Shown here in pieces: positions 36,059 through 44,857 of a stretch of DNA of 51,931 nt. This DNA is from Lachnospiraceae bacterium (lineage in GTDB: Bacteria > Bacillota > Clostridia > Lachnospirales > Lachnospiraceae). The stretch spans positions 1 to 51,931 of the forward strand of contig QXWW01000031.1 of the NCBI GenBank assembly GCA_009911185.1, given 5' to 3'. The notes beneath the pieces were generated by a model that did no database searches, was not told the origin of the DNA, and worked only from the letters and a program-made list of their open reading frames with translations. The first letter of the stretch is position 1, and every line of letters starts with the position of its first letter. A program made the position numbers and the translations under genes.

Positions 36059-36641
36059 TTTTCAAAAGCCGCTTCCAGGAAAAGCGAAGCCTTTTTTCCT
36101 TTTTCTGAATCGTAATCCTTTGCAAAATGTCCTGCTTTTGCTCCAGGGTAAGATGCTCTTTTTCGTATTCAAAAATATCTGTGTCAATCAGATTCAGCAG
36201 TTCATACATATTTTCGTATTTTATGCCGGAATTTCCTGCTGCTTTCAAGCAGCTCTCTCCTTCATAAAACCTTACGAATATTTCCCGTTCTTTCGCTTCC
36301 AGACAGCTTACCATCATTTCCCGTTCTTCGGCGATTTCTTTCTCAATCAGCCAGGTAATCGTGGCTTCTTCCCGATAAGCCCGCAGAAACTCCAGACAGC
36401 AATACCGGGCCACCGAACCAATCCAGTTTGCAAAGTCATTGTCCTCATGAAAATATTCTGCATAATCCCATATTTTTTGAATGGTGCTGACAAGACAAGC
36501 CTGCTGCAGATGCGGCAGAGTGAACAGGTGTTTACGGATAATGGAAATGAGACGCTCTCCATGCTCCATAACCAGATATTCCAGCGCCTTCTCATTTTGA
36601 AGCTGTAACTGCATCACAAGATTTTCTTTGCCGATTCTCAT
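35982..36641 (-). CDS. ECF-like sigma-70 factor
   Basis: Residues 15-95 fit sigma region 2 (EKALEYLVMEHGERLISIIRKHLF…WIGSVARYCCLEFLRAYRE). Residues 110-160 fit a degraded region 4 (EAKEREIFVRFYEGESCLKAAGNSGIKYENMYELLNLI), with a weaker helix-turn-helix than usual. A basic C-terminal extension of about 60 residues follows (KKEKRLRFSWKRLLKTTKIPL…), unusual for this family. No anti-sigma gene is adjacent. The 3' end overlaps the kinase gene by 77 bp, tail to tail. Its target promoters are unknown. Confidence 0.65.
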   Translation of the reverse strand: MRIGKENLVMQLQLQNEKALEYLVMEHGERLISIIRKHLFTLPHLQQACLVSTIQKIWDYAEYFHEDNDFANWIGSVARYCCLEFLRAYREEATITWLIEKEIAEEREMMVSCLEAKEREIFVRFYEGESCLKAAGNSGIKYENMYELLNLIDTDIFEYEKEHLTLEQKQDILQRITIQKKEKRLRFSWKRLLKTTKIPLSEEKPRPYFPQKSFLYERR

Positions 36642-36808
36642 AATAACACCCGTCCTTCCATCTGCACTTTCCTTTTACTCTCCATACTATGCTGACAGTG
36701 TAGCAGACAATCCTTTTCTTTTTCTTTCAAACTTTCTTAAGTTTTTCTTATATTTAAGTTCCTTTATTATATTAGATGCTTTTCAGCCGCAAAAAGTTGC
36801 ATCCCATA

Positions 36809-37708
36809 TTAATTTTTTTTCCTATATTCTTCCAATGATACCGGCCCTTCCAACACCTCTCTTCCAATATATAAAAGATTATCTTCCCGCACTCTGGTAC
36901 TCCACTTCACCAGCGAAATAGCGCCGCATTCCAGTTCCAGCGCCGTAATACACCTGGGATGTACGCAGCTTCCGTCATTAAAATAATATCCCTCTCCAGG
37001 CTTTGGAAAAAAAGCGCGGTGTGTATGCCCGGCAACCAGGAATATCTTATGCTGATTGGCCCAGTCTGCCAGCCTTTTTTCCGTTTTTTCCTTTCTGGTA
37101 TAATTTTTTGCCGCGCTGGTAGGGTCGTTGCAGCCTGCCAGTTCCAGAGGACGCCAGAGATAGCGCACCAGAAATCTGGTTACTTTCCACACAGTGTCAT
37201 TAAAGAAATCCCCCTGGTGTCCATGCACCAGCAGCAATTCCGCACCGCTGTGAATCTCCTCAAGACGGATCGCCTCTTGGACTTTCATATCTGGAAACAG
37301 GCTTTTCATCTGTGCTTCGTTCTCACAGTAATAACTGTGGCAATTCGTTTTAAAATATTTTTCACTTTCCTTTTTCCTGTCATGATTGCCAAACAGCATA
37401 TAAAAATGTCCTCTTTTGTACAGTTCTCCCATAAGCCAGAACTGGTTGCTGTGGATTCTTACGATTTCTCCCAGATTTCGGTTTTCCCAGAGTTCATCCC
37501 CGTCTCCCAATTCGATATAGGTAAAATTTTTGCGGTTGTAATACTGCAGCGCTGCAAAAAACAGATTCTGGTTCGGCTGAAAATTATCCCCCCAGTTTCC
37601 GATCCCGCGGTGGCAGTCGCTCATCAATACAATCCGGCTTCTCTTATCAATGGAAAGGCGCAGGGCATTTTTATACGCCCGATCCAGTTTTTTTGCAGTA
37701 CGGCCCAT
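36809..37708 (-). CDS. Calcineurin-like metallophosphoesterase
   Basis: The family motifs appear in order: SDCHRGIGNWGDNF (D-x-H), ELGDGDELWE (GD), LFGNHDRK (GNHD), VHGHQGDFF (GH) and VAGHTHRAFF (GHxH). These bind two metal ions. Substrates in this family range from nucleotides to lipids and phosphoproteins, so none is assigned. 299 residues, no signal peptide. The gene overlaps the end of the upstream DUF4474 gene by 38 bp in a different frame, so the two are translated in tandem. Confidence 0.88.
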   Translation of the reverse strand: MGRTAKKLDRAYKNALRLSIDKRSRIVLMSDCHRGIGNWGDNFQPNQNLFFAALQYYNRKNFTYIELGDGDELWENRNLGEIVRIHSNQFWLMGELYKRGHFYMLFGNHDRKKESEKYFKTNCHSYYCENEAQMKSLFPDMKVQEAIRLEEIHSGAELLLVHGHQGDFFNDTVWKVTRFLVRYLWRPLELAGCNDPTSAAKNYTRKEKTEKRLADWANQHKIFLVAGHTHRAFFPKPGEGYYFNDGSCVHPRCITALELECGAISLVKWSTRVREDNLLYIGREVLEGPVSLEEYRKKN

Positions 37709-38615
37709 GTTTCTTCTTCCCCCAGGCTATTCTTCCTGTTTTTATAATTATGCCGAAAATCCGCGGGTATGCCTGCAAAAGGTAATCCAATTTATCAACA
37801 GTTCTGGTGAAATCTCTGGTAACCCGCTGATACAGCCTGCAGTTATGGCGGTTCTGCCATTGCACCCACCTGCCGAAAATCTTACCATACTTAGAGGGCT
37901 GCTCTGATTTTGGCTGATACAAACGGAAAGATACTCTCCGGTACCAGATATGAAGATCTTCCTCCCGGTAACCTGCCCGATAGCAGCCTTCTAAAAACGC
38001 TTCCAGCATTTCCAGATCCGGGAAAGTCAAAGATACCTCCAGCATCAGTTCAGAAGGCCAGGAAAACTCTCCCAGGAAAAACCCGGTCAGCCACCAATGC
38101 CTCTTTTCCCGCTGGAAGATCCGCTTCCCATTTTTATAGAGAATCATACTGACCGGCAATTCCTCTTCCGGAGGAACACATTGGTAGAACACTTTTGCCG
38201 GATCTTCTTCTCCGCCCCGCTCCTCTTCCACATATATTCCTACCTCCGCGCCAGTAGCGATGCCATACTGCCCTTTCCAGAACTCAATCATCCAGCGTCT
38301 GTTGCCGTATTCAAAATAAATTGGCTCGCTGTGAATCACCATATTCATAACCGGAGCCATTTCATCATATAGTCTCCCATAGCCAAAATCCCTCTGCCAT
38401 GCATCCTCCAGAGAATAAAAAATATCCTTCCGTAAATGATAGGCAAAACCAAAGGGTTTTAACGCTTCATTGATATCCCGCATTTTCTCCTGGTCGCTGC
38501 GCTGCCTGACTTTACATTTGGCGCGTTTATGACGATGGTATCTCTCACAGCAGATGATTATCATTGACAGCAATACCACTGCCGCTATCCCAAAAATAAT
38601 CCAATTAATATGCAA
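37671..38615 (-). CDS. DUF4474 protein, membrane-anchored
   Basis: An N-terminal membrane helix (residues 3-22) is followed by a basic stretch (RYHRHKRAKCKVRQR) and a DUF4474 domain: LKPFGFAYHLRKDIFYSLEDAWQRDFGYGRLYDE … EPIYFEYGNRRWMIEFWKGQYGIATGAEVGIY. The family is widespread in Lachnospiraceae and has no known function. The start codon is TTG (the codon before CATATT), preceded by GGAGAG, which lies in the 3' arm of the inverted repeat at 38616-38737. It overlaps the downstream phosphoesterase gene by 38 bp. Confidence 0.75.
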   Translation of the reverse strand: MHINWIIFGIAAVVLLSMIIICCERYHRHKRAKCKVRQRSDQEKMRDINEALKPFGFAYHLRKDIFYSLEDAWQRDFGYGRLYDEMAPVMNMVIHSEPIYFEYGNRRWMIEFWKGQYGIATGAEVGIYVEEERGGEEDPAKVFYQCVPPEEELPVSMILYKNGKRIFQREKRHWWLTGFFLGEFSWPSELMLEVSLTFPDLEMLEAFLEGCYRAGYREEDLHIWYRRVSFRLYQPKSEQPSKYGKIFGRWVQWQNRHNCRLYQRVTRDFTRTVDKLDYLLQAYPRIFGIIIKTGRIAWGKKKHGPYCKKTGSGV

Positions 38616-38737
38616 AACTCTCCAACCCCTTTCTTATTCCGTTACCGGTTCTAATAGGAAAACCGCCTGCTTCGTGCCCGGCACGAACACAACCGCTTCT
38701 CATTTATTAGTATATTCAGAAAGAATTGGAGAGTTCT
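38616..38737 (-). promoter_or_regulatory. Structured leader that can hide the ribosome site of the DUF4474 gene
   Basis: On the minus strand AACTCTCCAA (38728-38737) pairs perfectly with TTGGAGAGTT (roughly 38616-38625), which contains the GGAGAG ribosome site. Six further pairs (with wobble) continue the stem. Inside lie a 7-bp hairpin TTCGTGC-CGG-GCACGAA and CGGTT…AACCG. This could be a regulatory RNA element. A TATACT box inside the 5' part could instead make the outer repeat a DNA-level operator only. Confidence 0.4.
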
Positions 38738-38758
38738 GACAAACTTTGGAATTACTTT

Positions 38759-41140
38759 TTACGCCTGAAACAACTCATTAGCATACCGTATAGAGCCCAT
38801 GGCGTCCTTAGAATAAAAATCGGCTCCGATCATATCTGCATACGTCTGGGTCAGCACCGCGCCGCCCACCATTACCTTGCACTGCGGAAGCTCCTTTTTC
38901 AACAGCTTTATGGTGGTTTCCATATTTGCAACCGTAGTAGTCATCAGGGCACTCAAGCCCACCAGCTTCACCTGGTGCTCCTTCGCCGTTTCCACCACCA
39001 GCTCCGGGGCGACATCCTTGCCCAGATCTATCACCTGAAACCCATAATTTTCAAGCAATACTTTTACAATATTTTTTCCAATATCATGGATATCCCCTTT
39101 CACAGTGGCAATCACAATGGTACCTTTCGACTCGGAAGCACCTCCTTTTGCCTGTAAATGCTCCTTAATCGCATCAAATCCTGCCTTCGCCGCATCCGCG
39201 CTCATTAAAAGCTGCGGAAGGAATACCGTCTTCTTCTCAAACCCCTGGCCCACTTTATCCAGCGCCGGAATCAGTTCCCCATCAATGACCTCTAAAGGGT
39301 TTCTGGTTTCCAGCTCCGTTTTCGCCGCCTGATAGGCGCTTTCTGTCAATCCATGAACCACCGCGTCAAACAGACGAAGCGGTTCATCTTTTGGCGAAAC
39401 CGACCGGGGCTGTTCCCCCTGTTTTGAATAGTGGGCAATATATTCCTGACATTGGCTGTCGCTGCCATTCAGAGCACAATAAGCACGATATGCCGCCATC
39501 ATTGCTTCGCTGTTGGGGTTAATAATTCCGGCGCTTAGCCCCTGTGACAATGCAATTGTAAAAAACGCCGTATTCACCCGCTCTCGCTGCGGCAGGCCAA
39601 AAGAAATATTCGATACGCCCAGCGTCGTATGCACGCCCAGCACATGCCGTACATAATGCAGGGCGTCCAGGGTAATTCTGGCATTTTCCTGCCCGGTACT
39701 GATGGTCATAGTCAGAGTATCCATCAGAAGATCTTTTTTCTTTATACCATATTTTGCGGCTTCTGCAATTATCTTTTCCGCTATTTCAATCCGCCCTTCT
39801 GCACTATCGGGAATGCCATGTTCATCCAATGTCAGGCACACGATCATGCCGCCATATTTTGCGGCCAGAGGAAATACCGCGTCCATGGATTCCTGTTTGC
39901 CGTTCACAGAATTTAAAAGCGGCTTGCCATTATAAAGACGCATCGCCGCTTCCATTGCCGCCGGGTCAGAAGTATCAATCTGCAAAGGCAGATCCGTAAT
40001 TCCCTGCAAGCCTGTAATTACAGAACGCATCATCTCCACTTCATCTATTTCCGGAAGCCCTACATTGACATCCAGAATATGCGCTCCTCTGTCCTGCTGC
40101 GCCAGAGCTTCTTTATAAATATATTCCAGATCATGATCCCGCAGCGCCTGTTTAAAACGTGACTTTCCGGTAGGGTTAATCCGCTCTCCGATGATTTTGG
40201 GACGGTCCAGTTCTACCGCATGTGTATACGAGGAAACGACGGAGCGGTTCTTATCGCTCAATTCCATAGGGGCAATTCCTTTACAGGCTTCCACCAGGGC
40301 GCTAAGATGCGCCGGCGTGGTGCCGCAGCATCCGCCCATTGCAGATATGCCCTCCCGGGCAATTTCTTTCATAACTTCAGCAAATTCCTGCGGTCCCACC
40401 TGAAAACAGGTCCTGCCGTCCACCACCACCGGTAGTCCCGCATTCGGATTCAGCACAAGCGGCAGGGATGTTACTTCCCGCAGTCTCGGTAAAAATTCCC
40501 TCATTACATCCGGCCCAAAGCCGCAGTTTAAACCCAGGGCATCCACTCTCAGCCCTTCTAACAATGCCACTGCTGCTTCCATATCTGCCCCGGTCAGAAG
40601 CTTGCCGCCCTCATCAAACACCATTGTTACTACAATGGGCAGACTGGTATGTTCCTTTGCCGCCAGCACTGCCGCTTTGATTTCATAGGTATCATTCATC
40701 GTCTCAATCAGGCACAGATCAGCGCCTGCTTCTTCTCCTGCCACGCACACAGGAACAAATGCCTGGTATGCCTCTTCAAAGGACAGTTCTCCCAAAGGCT
40801 CCAGCAATTTTCCCAGGGAACCGATATCCAAAGCCGTATATGCCTGTCTGCCGGACTGCGCAATGGCGCGTTTGGCAATTTCAATCCCCTGCTTTGTCAA
40901 TGCTTCACAGGTATAGCCTGTCCCCTCCATCTTAAAAGGATTGGCGCCGAAAGTATTTGCTTTTATAATATCGCAGCCAGCCTGTAAGTACTGCTTATGG
41001 ATATCCAGAATCACTTCTTGTCTGGCTGCATTCCAAATCTCCGGCAGTTCGCCGGACTTTAAGCCCCGCTCCTGCAGCATCGTCCCCATGGCGCCGTCAA
41101 AAAATAATAGTTCTTTTCCTAACCGCTCCTTAAAGCTCAT
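38759..41140 (-). CDS. metH: Methionine synthase, cobalamin-dependent, without activation domain
   Basis: 793 residues in three modules. The homocysteine methyltransferase module (about 1-290) has zinc cysteines in GLNCGFG and GGCCGTTPAHL. The pterin-binding module (about 310-565) contains GERINPTGKSRFKQAL and DTLTMTISTG. The cap and B12-binding module (about 585-793) has DIHDIGKNIVKVLLENYGFQVIDLGKDV with the cobalamin His. The fourth, S-adenosylmethionine-dependent reactivation module of E. coli MetH (1227 aa) is missing and is supplied by the separate gene just upstream, which overlaps by 4 bp. Methionine is made from homocysteine and methyl-tetrahydrofolate. Confidence 0.94.
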   Translation of the reverse strand: MSFKERLGKELLFFDGAMGTMLQERGLKSGELPEIWNAARQEVILDIHKQYLQAGCDIIKANTFGANPFKMEGTGYTCEALTKQGIEIAKRAIAQSGRQAYTALDIGSLGKLLEPLGELSFEEAYQAFVPVCVAGEEAGADLCLIETMNDTYEIKAAVLAAKEHTSLPIVVTMVFDEGGKLLTGADMEAAVALLEGLRVDALGLNCGFGPDVMREFLPRLREVTSLPLVLNPNAGLPVVVDGRTCFQVGPQEFAEVMKEIAREGISAMGGCCGTTPAHLSALVEACKGIAPMELSDKNRSVVSSYTHAVELDRPKIIGERINPTGKSRFKQALRDHDLEYIYKEALAQQDRGAHILDVNVGLPEIDEVEMMRSVITGLQGITDLPLQIDTSDPAAMEAAMRLYNGKPLLNSVNGKQESMDAVFPLAAKYGGMIVCLTLDEHGIPDSAEGRIEIAEKIIAEAAKYGIKKKDLLMDTLTMTISTGQENARITLDALHYVRHVLGVHTTLGVSNISFGLPQRERVNTAFFTIALSQGLSAGIINPNSEAMMAAYRAYCALNGSDSQCQEYIAHYSKQGEQPRSVSPKDEPLRLFDAVVHGLTESAYQAAKTELETRNPLEVIDGELIPALDKVGQGFEKKTVFLPQLLMSADAAKAGFDAIKEHLQAKGGASESKGTIVIATVKGDIHDIGKNIVKVLLENYGFQVIDLGKDVAPELVVETAKEHQVKLVGLSALMTTTVANMETTIKLLKKELPQCKVMVGGAVLTQTYADMIGADFYSKDAMGSIRYANELFQA

Positions 41141-41793
41141 GAATCTTCTCCTTCCTGCCTAAATTCACAATCTGTTTTCGCACAGAGGCTGCAGTTTTTC
41201 ATCTGGCAGGATTCCTGTTCTCTGCCGGTCAGCCCGATCACTGCCGTCACGGATTTGGAAGGCATCATCAGATTTCCTTCTGTCAGGGTAATGCCAATCC
41301 GTTTGCTGCACTCTAACATCTGAAAAATATCTTTCTGGTACTCCAGCGCAAAATCACCATAGCCGGGACTAAATCTCGGCCTTAGATATAAGCCTCTTTT
41401 TCTGGCGTTTTTTTGGATTTCCTCCTGCACCTCATCCACATAACTTTCAATACACGCTGCTCCTGTGGCCTGCACAACTGTCATTTTTGCCATATTGCAG
41501 ACGCTGTATTTGCGAATCATAAAGTCTGCGGCCCGTCCAATGGTAGCCGCCAGCAGCACCGCCCGGCTGCAGCCTTTCAGGTTTCTTGCAAGGTTACGGC
41601 TCTCAATTTCAAGTTCTCCAATCCTTACCCTGTCTTCAAAAACCTGGCAGCTATATTCCCGGTAAACGCTCTTGGGACTGCTCTGCTGTTCCAGTTCTGC
41701 CGCCGCCTCTTCAATCATCCGCTCCATTTTTGAATCGATCTCCTGCCCCCGGTAGCCCAGATACCGAAGCGTCTCTTTCCTGTCTGCCCGCAT
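41137..41793 (-). CDS. Stand-alone methionine synthase activation-domain protein
   Basis: About 218 residues resembling the Met_synt_B12 reactivation domain: ATIGRAADFMIRKYS…, RPRFSPGYGDFALEYQ, and LMMPSKSVTAVIG, which form the S-adenosylmethionine site. It should rescue oxidised cobalamin on MetH. A C-terminal cluster of five Cys (CQMKNCSLCAKTDCEF) is unlike the E. coli domain and could bind a metal or an Fe-S cluster. I start at MRADRKETLRYLGYRG, one base after the metF stop, with GGAAGG before it. The frame is open 10 codons further. Confidence 0.85.
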   Translation of the reverse strand: MRADRKETLRYLGYRGQEIDSKMERMIEEAAAELEQQSSPKSVYREYSCQVFEDRVRIGELEIESRNLARNLKGCSRAVLLAATIGRAADFMIRKYSVCNMAKMTVVQATGAACIESYVDEVQEEIQKNARKRGLYLRPRFSPGYGDFALEYQKDIFQMLECSKRIGITLTEGNLMMPSKSVTAVIGLTGREQESCQMKNCSLCAKTDCEFRQEGEDS

Positions 41794-41794
41794 A

Positions 41795-42685
41795 CTAAAA
41801 CGCGCCTTCCGGCTGTCCGGCATGATATATCTCAGAAAGATTACTCAGGATAGCTCCCGCCACATCCGGTTTATTCATGGTATAGATGTGTACATGATTG
41901 ACGCCGTTGGCAATCAGGTCGATAATCTGGTCTGTGGCATAGGCAATCCCTGCCTGTTTCAAAGCTGAGGGATTTTCTGCAAACCGTTCCACAATGGCGC
42001 GGAAACGCTGCGGCAGTATAGTTCCTGACAAGGAGATAATCCTTTTGATCTGATTTGCATTTGTCACCGGCATAATCCCGGCAATTACCGGAACCTGGAT
42101 ATTTTTCTTTAACGCCCGGTATAAAAAATTATACAGGATATTATTGTCAAAAAACATCTGCGTGGTGAGAAATTCGCATCCGGACTCCACCTTGCGTTTC
42201 AGATTATCAAGGTCTGCGTCAATGGATTCTGCTTCCGGATGCCCTTCCGGGTAACAGGCGCCGCCAATGCAGAAATCGCCAAAGGCTCTGATCTCCTCTA
42301 TCAGCTCACTGGCATGGTGATACTGGCCGGGCAGGGGAAAATCCAGATTTTCCGGAATATCTCCACGCAGCGCAAGAATATTTTCAATGCGCTTCTCCTT
42401 AAGTTCTCCAAGCACCTGCCGCACCTTTTCCTTTCCAGAAGAAGCGCAGGTCAGATGGGCCAATGCCGTAATACCGTTTCTATTCTGCACCTCATTTGCC
42501 ATATCCACGGTATGTTCGCTGATGCCGCCGCTGGCTCCATAGGTAACGCTGATATAAGCCGGCTTCAGTTTTGCCGTTTCTCTTACAACCTCATGCGCTT
42601 TCTTAAGCTCTGACCCTTTTTTGGGCGGGAATAATTCACAGCTTATGGTTACTTCTCTTTGCTTCAATATCTCTGATATCTTCAT
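41795..42685 (-). CDS. metF: Methylenetetrahydrofolate reductase
   Basis: 296 residues of a FAD-dependent TIM-barrel. It contains ISCELFPPKKGSELKKAHEV, the LTCASSGKE loop, NILALRGDIPE, and GGACYPEGHPEAES. It reduces methylene- to methyl-tetrahydrofolate, the methyl donor of MetH encoded two genes later. It is the first gene of the operon. The stop codon is one base before the likely start of the activation-domain gene. Confidence 0.95.
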   Translation of the reverse strand: MKISEILKQREVTISCELFPPKKGSELKKAHEVVRETAKLKPAYISVTYGASGGISEHTVDMANEVQNRNGITALAHLTCASSGKEKVRQVLGELKEKRIENILALRGDIPENLDFPLPGQYHHASELIEEIRAFGDFCIGGACYPEGHPEAESIDADLDNLKRKVESGCEFLTTQMFFDNNILYNFLYRALKKNIQVPVIAGIMPVTNANQIKRIISLSGTILPQRFRAIVERFAENPSALKQAGIAYATDQIIDLIANGVNHVHIYTMNKPDVAGAILSNLSEIYHAGQPEGAF

Positions 42686-42768
42686 AACTTTTCTGCCTCT
42701 TTCTAGTTGGTAAATAGCTTTTCTGTTTATAACAACGTTACAGCCGCGTTATTTCCATACTTTCACTC

Positions 42769-42797
42769 ATTATAATGATTTAAACTGTAAAAGTCAA
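42769..42797 (-). promoter_or_regulatory. Promoter of the metF-metH operon
   Basis: On the minus strand: TTGACT (42792-42797), 17 nt, TATAAT (42769-42774). About 80 nt of leader precede metF. No SAM (S-box) or cobalamin riboswitch features are visible in it. Confidence 0.8.
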
Positions 42798-42915
42798 ATC
42801 ATGGATCTGATTTTTGAGACCGGATTTCTTGCTTAAAAACAATATCTGCCAGGTATAGTCCGGAAAATAAAACAAATACTATAGCTATAATCTATTTCAG
42901 AAAAAGAGGTATCCT

Positions 42916-43167
42916 ATGAACAGTGAAAATACAAGAAAAGACACCCATCCGGTGCCGGATTTAACAGACAACTATGACTATTTAAAAGCAAGCTCCGTCA
43001 CAGATTGTACCGGAGCCGTTCCCAGACCGCCGCAGGACAGCGCAGAGCTGGATTCTTATCTGGAGGTATATAACTTCCTTCCACAAAGCGCTTTTACCAA
43101 CCCCAGCCCCCTGGAAATTGATATGCTCAATGGCGGACAAGGCAAAAACAGCCGCTCAGAATCATAA
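42916..43167 (+). CDS. Small acidic protein, 83 aa, unknown function
   Basis: A soluble protein with Pro and Asp/Glu-rich composition (HPVPDLTDNYDYLKASSVTDCTGAVPRPPQDSAELDSYLEVYNFLPQ). It is followed by a clean terminator, and AGAGG lies about 8 nt before the ATG. An upstream TATAAT-like box (near 42886) fits a promoter. The composition suggests a largely unfolded or peptide-like protein. I do not recognise a family. Confidence 0.55.
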   Translation: MNSENTRKDTHPVPDLTDNYDYLKASSVTDCTGAVPRPPQDSAELDSYLEVYNFLPQSAFTNPSPLEIDMLNGGQGKNSRSES

Positions 43168-43206
43168 AAATTACAGAAAACATGACGGCTCAAACCATCA
43201 TATAAG

Positions 43207-43246
43207 AAAGCCAGATCCTTCGCAATTCAAAAAGGAACTGGCTTTT
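43207..43246 (+). terminator. Terminator after the 83-aa gene
   Basis: AAAGCCAG-A-TCCTT pairs with AAGGA-A-CTGGCTTT, followed by a T6 run on the plus strand. Confidence 0.85.
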
Positions 43247-43275
43247 TTACAGATATAATCCGGGAGAACTGCCAC

Positions 43276-43830
43276 TTATCCCGAAAGCTGACTCCCATAT
43301 AAGCTCCGGTAATCCTCTCTGGTAAAACGATGGTACTCAAGTCCGAACGCATCCTCTTTTACACAATACACATACTCATCTACTTCAGCGTCCTGAAAAT
43401 AGAAAATGTACACGTCTTCTTCCTGCCGTTTAACCACCCGGCTGGAAAAATTGCCAAATACCTGCTCTACAGACGCAAGGCTGCTGCCGGGCCGACGGAT
43501 CTCTTCTATAAATTTTACCAGAAAAGGGCTGGCCTGTATATGGTCTTTGACATACCTACTGCCAGCTTCTGAAACATGGATACAGTATCTCTCCTGATTG
43601 AAAGTGATTCTTACTTCTCCAAGGCGCGCCCTCACTTTTTTGCAAAAAGATGTCAAAGCCTCCTTTAGCCTCTCTTGCTGACCCTTGGGCAGACCGAGCA
43701 GAGCACAAAGGCTTTCTGCAGGATAATACAACGCTGCCGATTCTTTACTGTAACCGATCTTTAGTTCCCATTCCTTTAAGGTATCACATATATTCTTTTC
43801 CAACGCCTGCCAGTTTGGGGAGGGGTTCAT
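43276..43830 (-). CDS. DUF3877-like protein, 184 aa
   Basis: I start at MNPSPNWQALEKN because AAGGAG lies 7 nt before it. The family is assigned from memory by the segments LEKNICDTLKEWELKIGYSKESAALYYPAESLCALLGL and VYIFYFQDAEVDEYVYCVKEDAFGLEYHRFTREDYRSLYG. It has no signal peptide or membrane span. The fold and role are unknown. It lies near the DUF6033 gene on the same strand, with 54 nt between. Confidence 0.55.
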   Translation of the reverse strand: MNPSPNWQALEKNICDTLKEWELKIGYSKESAALYYPAESLCALLGLPKGQQERLKEALTSFCKKVRARLGEVRITFNQERYCIHVSEAGSRYVKDHIQASPFLVKFIEEIRRPGSSLASVEQVFGNFSSRVVKRQEEDVYIFYFQDAEVDEYVYCVKEDAFGLEYHRFTREDYRSLYGSQLSG

Positions 43831-43884
43831 CTTATTTCTCCTTCTTCTGTCCACTATCGTATCTTTTCATCAAAATGGCCTGTT

Positions 43885-44616
43885 CTATATCGTGTAGTCA
43901 AATTGCTGTCCTACCATAGCTTCTGACGGAGTCTGCACCAGATCGCTGCGGCTCTTCGCCACAGTTTCATTAATTTTCTGCAGCAGTTCATCCCATGAGG
44001 ACGCTTCCACCGTCACCATATCCTCCGGTCTGCCCTGCCAGTCCTGCAGCTTCTCCTTCGCCGCCTTCTTCTCAGCTTCTTTTCTGTCTTCGGCCTGCTG
44101 TTCCCGTCTGTTCTGTATCCGCTCCCTCTGAGATGCCAGAGACTTATCAATCACTGCAAAAAAAGAAGCGTTTCCATGATCATCAAACTTCATGCCGTAA
44201 GCTTTTACACTGTCCGCATTTTTGCCCAGACTTGCCTTCATCTGTGCAAACTTATCTGTGGCATTATCCAGTATACCCTCATATTTCTTGCGGTATGCTT
44301 CATCTTCTGCCATTTTTTCTATTTTTTCATCATCAATCAGAACAATCAGGCTCTTATTGCTGGCGTATTTTCCTATGTTTGCCTCCGCCTCCTCCTTCAT
44401 GTCCGCGCTAACCAGAATAAATTCCATATTTGCATATTTTTTCTTCAGCTTCTCATAATATTTCTGAGCTTTTTCACTCAACTGAGGCGTTCCAATCTCT
44501 TTTTGACCAAACGGACGGTTCGCTCTTCCCGCCCCTTTTGTCTTATCGTTCGCCGCAGCAGCCTGCGACGCCGCCTCCTGCGCTGCATATGAATTTCCTA
44601 TTCCGTTAGTATTCAT
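43885..44616 (-). CDS. DUF6033-like protein, 243 aa
   Basis: I start at MNTNGIGNSYAAQEAASQAAAANDK, with AAGGAGG 8 nt before. An Ala-rich N-terminus is followed by QLSEKAQKYYEKLKKKYANMEFILVSADMKEEAEANIGKYASNKSLIVLIDDEKIEKMAEDEAYRKKYEGILDNA, a pattern I recall from DUF6033 proteins. A charged coiled coil (about 165-205) ends before EDMVTVEASSWDELLQKINETV. No catalytic motif is visible. Cytoplasmic or exported by an unusual route; the N-terminus resembles flagellar hook-type or WXG-like starts only loosely. Confidence 0.55.
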   Translation of the reverse strand: MNTNGIGNSYAAQEAASQAAAANDKTKGAGRANRPFGQKEIGTPQLSEKAQKYYEKLKKKYANMEFILVSADMKEEAEANIGKYASNKSLIVLIDDEKIEKMAEDEAYRKKYEGILDNATDKFAQMKASLGKNADSVKAYGMKFDDHGNASFFAVIDKSLASQRERIQNRREQQAEDRKEAEKKAAKEKLQDWQGRPEDMVTVEASSWDELLQKINETVAKSRSDLVQTPSEAMVGQQFDYTI

Positions 44617-44695
44617 CCTCATTTCCTCCTTGAAAAAACAATTCCTGTACATAGCTCCTATTGTCTATATCGGATAAAACTGGAAAATGGTTACC

Positions 44696-44850
44696 TTAAT
44701 ACTCATATCTTTTTCTGTATTTGATAAACGTAAAAACAAAAGGTGAAAGCGCCACAAGCTCTGCCGTCGGAGTGGCAAGCCAGATTCCATTCACACCCAA
44801 AGCAGTCGGAAGCACATGCATAGTAATCTGAGTAAACGCTGTCTTTGATA
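44696..44850 (-). pseudogene. C-terminal remnant of a MATE-type efflux protein
   Basis: About 50 codons on the minus strand read SKTAFTQITMHVLPTALGVNGIWLATPTAELVALSPFVFTFIKYRKRYEY, then a stop at 44696. This is the last two helices of a MATE/NorM transporter (LGVNGIWLATPTAE is the usual helix-11 segment). Upstream of 44850 the coding sequence stops abruptly at AT-rich repeats, and no further MATE sequence follows. The rest of the gene has been deleted or displaced by the accessory DNA to the right. The other bases between 44617 and 45072 hold no gene. Confidence 0.75.
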
Positions 44851-44857
44851 CAATTTT

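Noticed and set aside
36959-37747. Plus-strand open frame (262 codons)
   Set aside because: Antisense to the phosphoesterase gene, whose metal motifs prove the other strand.
42686-42800. SAM or cobalamin riboswitch before metF
   Set aside because: The leader is about 80 nt and lacks the conserved S-box or B12-box sequences.
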